This document shows, one piece after another, positions 1 through 6,397 of a DNA stretch of 7,926 nucleotides (its first letter is position 1; every line of letters starts with the position of its first letter). This DNA is from CAYMRB01 sp964392615 (GTDB taxonomy: Bacteria > Planctomycetota > UBA8108). The stretch spans positions 1-7,926 of the forward strand of contig CAYMRB010000456.1 in NCBI GenBank assembly GCA_964392615.1. The letters run 5' to 3'. Position numbers and translations under genes: made by a program. A model generated the notes under the pieces. It was not told the origin of the DNA and ran no database searches. It saw only the letters and a program-made list of their open reading frames with translations.

Positions 1-3000
1 AACCGCGAATCGCTGACCGGCGCGTTCCTGCGCGGCGAGGAGACGTTCACGACGAAGAGCCAGCGGCGCGCGGTCGATCCGGAGCGCTGCCTGCGCGTTC
101 GCGGCGCGCGGCAGAACAACCTGCGCGGCGCCGACGTCGACCTCCCCGTCGATGTGCTGACGGCGATCAGCGGCGTGTCGGGATCCGGCAAGAGCTCGCT
201 CGTCCACGATGTGATCTGGCAGGCGTACCAGCGCGCGCAGGGGCAACCTGTCGACGGCGAGATCGACGTCGACGGCATCGACGGCTTCGATCGCGTCGAC
301 GAGGTCGTGCTCGTCGACCAATCCCCGATCGGCCGCACGCCGCGTGGCAATCCCGCGACGTACACGAAGGTCTTCCAGTCGATCCGCAATCTGTTCGCGG
401 CGACGGACGACGCGATCGCGGCAGGTCTCGAGGCCGGCAGCTTCTCGTTCAACGTCGCGGGAGGGCGCTGCGAGGAGTGCAGTGGCGCCGGCGCGGTGCA
501 GGTCGAGATGCAGTTCCTGTCCGACGTGACGCTGCCGTGCGACGCGTGCGACGGCAAGCGTTTTCGCGACGAGGTGCTCGCCGTCCGCTACCGAGGCCGC
601 AACATCCACGAGGTGCTCGCGCTCACGATCCGCGACGCGATCGGCTTCTTCGGCGAGGACGATGCTCTTGTCGACAAGCTGCGCTTTCTCGACGCGCTGG
701 GCCTCGGATACCTGGCGCTCGGCCAGCCGATCAACACGCTGTCGGGCGGTGAGGCGCAGCGGCTGAAGCTCGCGGGAAAAGTCATGTCGGCGCGGCGCGG
801 CGGGCGGATGCTCTTCCTGCTCGATGAGCCGACCACCGGGCTGCACCTCGCGGACGTGAGGCAGCTCATCGGCGTTCTCGAAGATCTCGTCGAGCGCGGC
901 CACGGCGTCGTCGTCATCGAACACCATCTCGATGTGCTCGCCGCGGCCGACTGGCTGATCGATCTCGGCCCGGAAGGCGGCGACGGCGGCGGCGAAGTCG
1001 TCGCGTGCGGCACGCCGGAGGCTGTCTGCAGCGAGAAGCGTTCGATCACCGGGAAGTGGCTGCGTGGCCGCGTCGGCGAAGGCGGCGTGCCGTCGTCCTC
1101 GTCGGCGAAGGGCAGCGATGGCTCCCGTGCGGTCACCCGCGGCGCGGTCGACGAACCGTCGGCTCGCGGGCGCGACGTGATCCGCGTCGTCGGCGCGCGC
1201 GAGAACAACCTGCGCGACCTGACGGTCGAGATTCCGCGCAATCGCTTCGTCGTCGTGACCGGGCTCAGCGGTGCGGGGAAGTCGTCGCTTCTGTACGACA
1301 TCGTGTTCTCGGAGGGGCAGCGGCGGTATCTCGATTGCCTGTCGCCGTACGCGCGGCAGTTCGTCGAGGATCTGCACCGTCCGGACATCGACCACCTCGA
1401 GGGTATTCCGCCGGCCGTCGCGATCGAGCAGCGCACGACGGTGGGTGGCCGCAAGTCGACCGTCGGCACGGTCACGGAGATCTATCACTTCCTGCGGCTC
1501 CTGTTCACTCGCGCTGGCGTGCAGATGTGTCCGCAGTGCGGCGTCGAAGTCGTGCCGCGGCCGGCCGACGAGATCCGCGGTGAGGTCGCGAGGCTGGCGC
1601 GCGGAGGCGGCTGGCTTCTCGCGCCGGTCGTGCGCGGCAAGAAGGGCTTCCACTCGCGCGTGCTCGCGAAGGCGGCGAAGGACGGTCTGAGCGAGGCGCG
1701 CATCGACGGCGAGTGGGTGACGGTGTCGGCGGATCGCGAGATGCGCCTCGAGCGGCACCGCACGCACGATATCGACCTCGCTGTCGCGCGGTTCGGCGCC
1801 GGGGGCGGAACGGGCGACGGCGGCGATGGCGACCTCGGCACAGCCGTCGCGCGCGCTCTCGACCTCGGCCGCGGCGTGGCGCGCTTCGTCGACGAGAGCG
1901 GCGTCGAGACGGTGTTCAATCGGCACCGCTCTTGCCCGTCGTGTGGCAGCGACTTCGACGAGCCCGACCCGCGCAACTTCAGCTTCCACTCGCGACACGG
2001 GTCGTGCGAGACGTGTCGCGGCTACGGCTCTTTTCTCGAGCCGGATCCGGACCGCATCGTGGAGGACTGGCACGTGCCGCTCGACGCGCGGCGCAACGGG
2101 CCGCTCGCGTTTCTCGACGAGTGGCCGTTTCGCCGCGGCACGCGACGGAGCTTCCTGCGCGAGCTCGCGAAGGTTTCGGGGCTGCCGGACGCGAGCGTGC
2201 CGCTATGCGATTGGACCAAGCGCGCGTTGAAGACATTCTTCGACGGCGCGCCACGCCGAGGCTTCGAAGGTCTCCTCGCGCTGGTCCGTGACGGACTCGC
2301 GGATCTCGAGGACAGCGAGCGCGAGTACTGGTTGCACGACTGTGGTCGCACGGTGACGTGCGCCGACTGTGGCGGATCGCGGGTTCAGTCGCGCTGGAAT
2401 GCGATTCGCGTCGGAGGTCGATCGATCGGTGAGCTGACACGGCTGACCGTGCGCGAGCTGCGCGGTGTCTTCGACGCGCTCGAGATCGATGCGCGCCGGC
2501 GGCCGATCGTCGAGCCTGTCGTCGCGGAGGTTTTATCGCGCCTCGAGTTTCTCGACGCCGTGGGGCTGTACTACGTCACGCTCGACCGCACTGCGAACAC
2601 GCTCTCCGGAGGGGAGGCGCAACGCATCCGTCTCGCGTCGCAGCTCGGCTCGAATCTGCGCGGTGCGTGCTACATTCTCGACGAGCCGACGATCGGGCTG
2701 CACCCGCGCGACAACGAGATGTTGCTGCGGACGCTGCGCAAGCTGCGTGATCACGGCAACTCGGTCCTGGTCATCGAGCACGACGACGCGACGATCGAGG
2801 CGGCTGACGAGATCATCGACATGGGGCCGGGGCCCGGGCGTCACGGCGGTCAGGTCGTCGCGCAGGGCCCGATCGAGACCATCCTGGCGGCCGACGACTC
2901 GGCGACGGGCACGTGGTTTCGCGACCGTCAGACGCGTCGCTTCGAGCTGGCGGCCGACTCCTTCGTGGACCGCGAGCGCATCGAGGTGCGCGGTGCGACG

Positions 3001-3972
3001 CTCCACAACCTGCGCGACGTCGACGTCGACATTCCGCTCGGCGCGGTCACGATCGTCACCGGCGTGTCGGGCGCCGGCAAGTCGACGCTTGTACGCGAGG
3101 TGCTCGAGGAGTCGATCCGCCGCCAGTTCCGCGGCGTGCGTGGGCTGCCGGCGGGAGTGCGCTCGGTCACCGCTGCGGCCTCGATCGACACGCTGCGCGA
3201 GGTCGATCAGCAGCCGATCGGCCGCACGCCGCGGTCGACGCCGGCGACGTACGTCGGATTCTGGACGCGCATCCGTCAGATCTTCGCGGCGCTGCCCGAG
3301 TCGCGTGCGCGCGGTTGGGAAGCGCGGCGCTTCTCGTTCAACACCGCGGGCGGGCGCTGCGACGCGTGTTCGGGACAGGGGCGGATCCGCATGGAGATGG
3401 ACTTCCTGCCGGACGTCACGGTCGATTGCGAGACGTGTGGCGGCCGACGGTTCAACGCCGAGACGCTCGAGGTGCTGTATCACGGCAAGTCGATCGCCGA
3501 GGTGCTGGATCTGTCGGTCGAGGAAGCGCTCGAGTTCTTCGACTCGTTCGACGAGCTGACGCGGCCGCTGCGGGCGCTCGATGCGCTCGGGCTCGGCTAC
3601 CTGACGCTCGGTCAGTCGTCGACGACGCTGTCGGGCGGTGAGGCGCAGCGCGTCAAGCTGGCGGTCGAGCTCGGCAAGCGAACGCGCGGGGCGTGCCTGT
3701 ACCTGTTCGACGAACCGACGACGGGACTGCACATGCACGATGTCGCGCGACTGGTCGAGGTGCTGGGAAAGCTGGCGCGCGCCGGTCACGCGGTCGTCGT
3801 CATCGAGCATTGCCTCGAGGTGATCGCAGGTGCCGACTGGGTCGTGGATCTGGGACCCGAGGGGGGAGAGCAGGGGGGCGAGCTGCTGTACCAGGGACCG
3901 GTGGCGGGGCTCCTTCGCGAGCACGAACGCTCGCACACGGCGCGGTGTCTGGCGACGTTCACCGGCGCGTGA
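1..3972 (+). CDS. uvrA: Tandem-duplicated UvrA (excinuclease ABC subunit A), 5'-truncated by window edge
   Basis: DNA-damage recognition ATPase of nucleotide excision repair; it scans DNA as a dimer and loads UvrB. The frame is open from base 1, and codons 1-51 already align to UvrA, so the true start lies upstream; the GTG at 154 is internal. Module 1, second ATPase half: Walker A GVSGSGKSS (172-198), zinc finger C-X2-C-X19-C-X2-C (469-549), signature LSGGEAQR (739-762), Walker B LLDEP (817-831), His of the H-loop (922). A Ser/Gly-rich linker follows (about 1075-1176). Module 2 is complete: Walker A GLSGAGKSS (1261-1287), UvrB-binding region (about 1530-1930), zinc-finger cysteines (1933, 1942, 2005, 2014), signature (2602), Walker B (2677), then Walker A GVSGAGKST (3061), zinc finger (3358-3438), signature (3628), Walker B (3703) and H-loop (3808). 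Module landmarks repeat every 2,889 bp, or 963 codons, so about 570 residues or slightly more are missing upstream and the full protein should be near 1,900. E. coli UvrA has 940 residues; chlamydial UvrA has the tandem form. All visible ATPase motifs look intact. Confidence 0.96.
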   Translation, partial: NRESLTGAFLRGEETFTTKSQRRAVDPERCLRVRGARQNNLRGADVDLPVDVLTAISGVSGSGKSSLVHDVIWQAYQRAQGQPVDGEIDVDGIDGFDRVDEVVLVDQSPIGRTPRGNPATYTKVFQSIRNLFAATDDAIAAGLEAGSFSFNVAGGRCEECSGAGAVQVEMQFLSDVTLPCDACDGKRFRDEVLAVRYRGRNIHEVLALTIRDAIGFFGEDDALVDKLRFLDALGLGYLALGQPINTLSGGEAQRLKLAGKVMSARRGGRMLFLLDEPTTGLHLADVRQLIGVLEDLVERGHGVVVIEHHLDVLAAADWLIDLGPEGGDGGGEVVACGTPEAVCSEKRSITGKWLRGRVGEGGVPSSSSAKGSDGSRAVTRGAVDEPSARGRDVIRVVGARENNLRDLTVEIPRNRFVVVTGLSGAGKSSLLYDIVFSEGQRRYLDCLSPYARQFVEDLHRPDIDHLEGIPPAVAIEQRTTVGGRKSTVGTVTEIYHFLRLLFTRAGVQMCPQCGVEVVPRPADEIRGEVARLARGGGWLLAPVVRGKKGFHSRVLAKAAKDGLSEARIDGEWVTVSADREMRLERHRTHDIDLAVARFGAGGGTGDGGDGDLGTAVARALDLGRGVARFVDESGVETVFNRHRSCPSCGSDFDEPDPRNFSFHSRHGSCETCRGYGSFLEPDPDRIVEDWHVPLDARRNGPLAFLDEWPFRRGTRRSFLRELAKVSGLPDASVPLCDWTKRALKTFFDGAPRRGFEGLLALVRDGLADLEDSEREYWLHDCGRTVTCADCGGSRVQSRWNAIRVGGRSIGELTRLTVRELRGVFDALEIDARRRPIVEPVVAEVLSRLEFLDAVGLYYVTLDRTANTLSGGEAQRIRLASQLGSNLRGACYILDEPTIGLHPRDNEMLLRTLRKLRDHGNSVLVIEHDDATIEAADEIIDMGPGPGRHGGQVVAQGPIETILAADDSATGTWFRDRQTRRFELAADSFVDRERIEVRGATLHNLRDVDVDIPLGAVTIVTGVSGAGKSTLVREVLEESIRRQFRGVRGLPAGVRSVTAAASIDTLREVDQQPIGRTPRSTPATYVGFWTRIRQIFAALPESRARGWEARRFSFNTAGGRCDACSGQGRIRMEMDFLPDVTVDCETCGGRRFNAETLEVLYHGKSIAEVLDLSVEEALEFFDSFDELTRPLRALDALGLGYLTLGQSSTTLSGGEAQRVKLAVELGKRTRGACLYLFDEPTTGLHMHDVARLVEVLGKLARAGHAVVVIEHCLEVIAGADWVVDLGPEGGEQGGELLYQGPVAGLLREHERSHTARCLATFTGA

Positions 3973-3990
3973 GCCACGAACGCGGGTGGC
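3973..3990. terminator. Small hairpin between convergent genes, possible weak bidirectional terminator
   Basis: GCCAC (3973-3977) and GTGGC (3986-3990) form a perfect 5-bp stem with an 8-nt loop in the 28-bp gap between the uvrA stop and the kinase stop. Its position between two convergent genes fits a shared terminator. The stem is short and no T-run follows on either strand, so this is a weak call resting mainly on location. Confidence 0.25.
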
Positions 3991-4000
3991 GCAGCGGTTC

Positions 4001-5872
4001 TCAGCCGATGAAGCGCTCGGGGACCCAGCGGCGCAGCGCATCGGCCAGCGTTTGGATCTTCACCGGCTTGCCGACGTGGTCGTCCATGCCGGCGTCGAGG
4101 CACTTTTCGCGGTCTTCGGGATGCGCGTTCGCGGTCATCGCGATGATCGGAATACGCCGGGAGTCGGCTTCGAGGTCACGGATGGCCGCGGTCGCCTCGA
4201 AGCCGTTGAGCTTCGGCATCTGGCAGTCCATGAAGACGACATCGTGGAGCGCCGCGTTGAAGCGCTCGGTGGCCTCGTGGCCGTCATTCGCGATCTCGAC
4301 GTGGCACTCGAGGCGTCGCAGCATGTTGACGATGACCTTCTGATTGACGACGTTGTCCTCGGCCAGAAGAACGCGCACGCGGGGCTCGCCGTCACTCGCT
4401 TTCGCATCGACCGTCGCGTTGCGGGATCCACTCGCTTCGTGGTTCTGCGAGGCGGGGTCGCAGCCCGCTCCGCTCGCGTCGGATGACGCCCGCTGCGGGC
4501 GGGAGTCGCGACAGAGACCGGTCAGGGCATCGAGGAGCTTGGCCCTGCGGACCGGCTTCAGCATATATGCGGAGAACCCGGCGCGCAGGAGTCGGTTCGC
4601 ATTGCTGCCGTATCCGGAAGACGTGAGCATGACCAAGATCGTCGAGGATAGCGCGGGATCGGCGCACGCTTGCTTGCCGAGCTCCTCGCCGTCCATCTCC
4701 GGCATGTTGTGGTCGATGAGTCCGATGCGATAGGGATCGCCGGCCGCGGCCGCGGCGCGCAATGCGTCGAGTCCGGCAAGGCCGGACTCGAACGAGTCCA
4801 CGCGCATTCCCCACCGCACCGTGTGCTCCTCGAGCACGCGCAGGTTTGTGCGGTTATCGTCGACGATGATGGCGCGCAAGCCGTGCAGAGGCGTTGTCGG
4901 TGCAAGCCCCTCGGAGGCGACGGGCTCGGCTTTCAGCTGCAGCCGAGCGCAGAATCGCGAGCCTCTGCCCAGCTCGCTCGTCACGCTGACTCCGCCGCCC
5001 ATCTGCTCCGAGAGCTGTTTCGTGATCGCCAATCCGAGGCCCGTGCCGCCGAAGTGCCGCGTCGTCGAGGAGTCCGCCTGGGAGAAGACCTCGAAGATGC
5101 CGCTCCAGTTCTCCTCCGCGATCCCGATGCCTGTGTCGTGGACAGCGATCTCCACCGCGACATAGTCGTCAGGCTGATCGGCGGCGGAGACCTGGATCAG
5201 AACGTGTCCATCGGCCGTGAACTTGATGGCGTTGCCGACCAGGTTCGTGACGATCTGGCGGACTCTCGCGGGATCGCCGATGAACTTCCGTGGCGTGTCT
5301 CGGGTGTAGTCGACGATCAGGTCGAGGCCCTTCTGGTCCGCCTTGACGGCGAGCATGCTGGCGACGTCGTCGACGGCGTCCTCCAGGTCGAACGGAATCG
5401 CCTCGAGCGTCATCTTGCCCGCCTCGATCTTCGCGAAATCGAGGAGATCGTTGATCAGATGAAGCAGAGTCTCGGCGCTGACCTGGGCGGTATCGACGAA
5501 CTCCCTCTGGTGCGCCGTCAGCTTCTCCAGCGCGAGGATCTCGAGCATGCCGACGACACCGTTGAGCGGCGTCCGGATCTCGTGGCTGACGCTGGCCAGG
5601 AATTCGGTCTTGGCCTGGTCCGCCGCGCGAGCAACGGCATTCGCCCGCTCGAGCTCTGCGCTGGCTTCTTCGAGCTTGGAGACGAGCGCCGCTCCCCGGA
5701 CGATCGCGTCCGCCTGGGATTTCAACCGGAAGTCGATCTCGCGCTCCGCAAGCGCGAGGTCGTCGTACAGGCTGCGGATCTCATCCGAGATTCGAGGGGA
5801 GCACGAGCTCGCGTTTCGTGCGAGTTCCGTCAGCCTGTCGATCGATTGCCTCAGGGGGGCCAGCAAGGACAT
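4001..5872 (-). CDS. Soluble hybrid sensor histidine kinase (HisKA-HATPase-REC-REC)
   Basis: A 623-residue hybrid two-component kinase that should autophosphorylate on a histidine and pass phosphate to its own receiver domains. Order: N-terminal helical/coiled-coil stretch (about 35-90), HisKA with H97 in FLASVSHEIRTPLNG, HATPase_c with N-box N210/N214, G1 DTGIG (246-250) and G2 GGTGLGL (275-281); REC1 with acidic pair D338/D339, phospho-acceptor D387, T417 and K439; a polar linker (about 455-497); REC2 with E505/D506, D549, T580 and K602. Every catalytic residue expected of each domain is present. There is no transmembrane segment, PAS, GAF or other recognisable sensor domain, and no Hpt domain, so the protein is probably cytoplasmic with its input and phosphotransfer partner elsewhere. 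I chose the ATG at 5870-5872, preceded by a weak GAGA-type ribosome site about 8 nt upstream; the longer frame to a TTG at 5965 adds an Arg-rich, non-protein-like tail that spans the inverted repeats. The gene is convergent with uvrA and lies 26 nt downstream of a possible beta-barrel remnant on the same strand. Confidence 0.93.
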   Translation of the reverse strand: MSLLAPLRQSIDRLTELARNASSCSPRISDEIRSLYDDLALAEREIDFRLKSQADAIVRGAALVSKLEEASAELERANAVARAADQAKTEFLASVSHEIRTPLNGVVGMLEILALEKLTAHQREFVDTAQVSAETLLHLINDLLDFAKIEAGKMTLEAIPFDLEDAVDDVASMLAVKADQKGLDLIVDYTRDTPRKFIGDPARVRQIVTNLVGNAIKFTADGHVLIQVSAADQPDDYVAVEIAVHDTGIGIAEENWSGIFEVFSQADSSTTRHFGGTGLGLAITKQLSEQMGGGVSVTSELGRGSRFCARLQLKAEPVASEGLAPTTPLHGLRAIIVDDNRTNLRVLEEHTVRWGMRVDSFESGLAGLDALRAAAAAGDPYRIGLIDHNMPEMDGEELGKQACADPALSSTILVMLTSSGYGSNANRLLRAGFSAYMLKPVRRAKLLDALTGLCRDSRPQRASSDASGAGCDPASQNHEASGSRNATVDAKASDGEPRVRVLLAEDNVVNQKVIVNMLRRLECHVEIANDGHEATERFNAALHDVVFMDCQMPKLNGFEATAAIRDLEADSRRIPIIAMTANAHPEDREKCLDAGMDDHVGKPVKIQTLADALRRWVPERFIG

Positions 5873-5903
5873 GGGGTCTTTCTCAGGGCTTACGGCTGTC
5901 AGA

Positions 5904-5922
5904 GTCGGACGCCGAGTCCGAC
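5904..5922. promoter_or_regulatory. Perfect 7-bp hairpin upstream of the kinase start
   Basis: GTCGGAC (5904-5910), a 5-nt loop GCCGA, then GTCCGAC (5916-5922). It begins 31 nt upstream of the kinase ATG. It could be a leader hairpin in the kinase mRNA or a dyad operator. It overlaps the end of the possible beta-barrel remnant, so a coding origin of the symmetry is also possible. Confidence 0.35.
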
Positions 5923-5928
5923 GGTCAG

Positions 5929-5944
5929 GCTGTCGCTCGACAGC
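5929..5944. promoter_or_regulatory. 16-bp near-perfect palindrome, operator-like, upstream of the kinase
   Basis: GCTGTCG (5929-5935), a 2-bp centre CT, then CGACAGC (5938-5944). With a 2-bp centre this suits a dimeric regulator's binding site better than an RNA hairpin. GGCTGTC also occurs as a direct repeat at 5894-5900 and 5928-5934, bracketing the hairpin at 5904-5922. No regulator is identified. Confidence 0.35.
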
Positions 5945-6191
5945 TCGCTTCGTACCGCAGTGCAAGGAATCGGTCTCGCGGCGCCGTGAAACGGATCGAC
6001 CTGCGCCCGGGCAGGGAATCTTCCCGCTGCGAGCAAGCTGCAGACAAGCGCCGATGCGCGCGTGCAGCTGGCATTCCCAGCGACGCTCGTAACGAGTCGC
6101 GCTGCCATCGAAGTGCGTCTCTTTCCTTTTCCGGACGAGCTCTCTGGATCGTCCGATAGGGGACCCGATATACGGCCACGTGGAGCCGCGC

Positions 6192-6216
6192 CGTCCCTGT
6201 TAGCCAACAAGGGACG
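6192..6216. repeat. Imperfect inverted repeat (10-bp stem, one bulge)
   Basis: CGTCCCT (6192-6198) pairs with AGGGACG (6210-6216), and GTT (6199-6201) pairs with AAC (6206-6208). There is one bulged A (6209) and a 4-nt loop AGCC. No T-run follows on either strand, which argues against an intrinsic terminator. It sits at the upstream limit of the beta-barrel remnant. It could be a palindromic repeat, the end of a lost mobile element, or a regulatory hairpin; the sequence alone does not decide. Confidence 0.4.
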
Positions 6217-6291
6217 TTACACCCTGACTCGACCGATGCGCGAATTGCCCCGCAGCGTTTTTCGCGTCGAGCCGGCCACGTGTGCATCTCG

Positions 6292-6326
6292 GCCCCGCGG
6301 GAGCCTCGAGCCGCATGCTCCGGGGC
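6292..6326 (+). promoter_or_regulatory. GC-rich hairpin in the leader region of the HEAT-like gene
   Basis: GCCCCG (6292-6297) pairs with CGGGGC (6321-6326), and GAGC (6301-6304) with GCTC (6317-6320). A 3-nt bulge (6298-6300) lies on the left arm and the loop is 12 nt. It ends 71 nt before the ATG at 6398. It may be a structured 5' leader, but hairpins of this quality arise often by chance in GC-rich DNA. Confidence 0.25.
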
Positions 6327-6330
6327 GGTT

Positions 6331-6346
6331 CGATCGTCGGCGATCG
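6331..6346 (+). promoter_or_regulatory. Repeated CGATCG forming a 6-bp hairpin with a TCGG loop
   Basis: CGATCG at 6331-6336 and 6341-6346 are separated by TCGG; because CGATCG is self-palindromic the pair is both a direct and an inverted repeat. It lies 51 nt before the chosen ATG of the rightward gene, directly after another hairpin. It could be a regulator site or a leader stem-loop. Confidence 0.25.
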
Positions 6347-6397
6347 GGCGACGACGGCTCTACGCACGGCCTCACCGTCCGGTTATCCTCGAGGTCC

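Larger units (their letters stand above)
5899..6199 (-). pseudogene. Possible frameshifted C-terminal remnant of an outer-membrane beta-barrel protein
   Basis: No single minus-strand frame here gives a convincing gene, but pieces of three frames read in order like the last strands of an outer-membrane barrel. Reading leftwards: about 6109-6010 gives RYERRWECQLHARIGA in the kinase's frame; about 5975-5946 gives DRFLALRYEA in a second frame; 5946-5902 gives ELSSDSLTVGLGVRL in a third, ending at TGA (5899-5901). The alternating hydrophobic end (L-V-L-V-L) immediately before the stop resembles a barrel C-terminal beta-signal. At least two frameshifts would be needed, and I find no intact N-terminus or signal peptide upstream; the first frame is blocked by TAA at 6200-6202. 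If real, it was encoded 26 nt upstream of the kinase on the same strand. Chance resemblance in GC-rich DNA is the main alternative. Confidence 0.35.
5873..6397. other. 525-bp region without an intact gene, between divergent genes
   Basis: This stretch separates the divergently read kinase and HEAT-like genes and should hold both promoters. I see no convincing sigma-70 pair for the kinase. For the rightward gene a TATCCT at 6384-6389 could be a -10 element without a clear -35. The region contains inverted repeats (5904-5922, 5929-5944, 6192-6216, 6292-6326, 6331-6346), a 10-mer CGGCCACGTG repeated exactly 100 bp apart (6173 and 6273), and a possible minus-strand pseudogene in its left part. 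The part from about 6120 to 6270 is visibly less GC-rich than the flanking genes. Confidence 0.6.

Noticed and set aside
154..156. GTG at 154 as the start of UvrA
   Set aside because: The frame is open from base 1 and codons 1-51 align to UvrA; 154 lies just before Walker A, so a protein starting there would begin inside an ATPase domain.
2533..4041. 502-codon open frame on the minus strand opposite uvrA
   Set aside because: It mirrors the GC-rich uvrA frame, has an Arg/Asp-rich composition with no recognisable domain, and also overlaps the kinase end.
5873..5965. Extended kinase start at the TTG (5965)
   Set aside because: The added 31 residues are Arg-rich and cover the hairpin and palindrome; the ATG at 5872 has a plausible ribosome site and starts a helical protein-like sequence.
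4670..5989. 439-codon open frame on the plus strand opposite the kinase
   Set aside because: It is antisense to HisKA, HATPase and REC1 coding sequence and shows no domain pattern of its own; it is a by-product of biased codon use.
6239..6266. CGCGAA/TTCGCG inverted repeat with a nearby T-run (TTTTT at 6258-6262)
   Set aside because: The 16-nt loop is large, the T-run lies inside the repeat and not after it, and no gene ends just upstream, so a terminator is not supported.
6062..6397. 112-residue N-terminal extension of the HEAT-like protein
   Set aside because: The extension is Arg/Ser/Pro-rich without structure, spans several inverted repeats, and would bury the clear signal anchor that begins at 6398.
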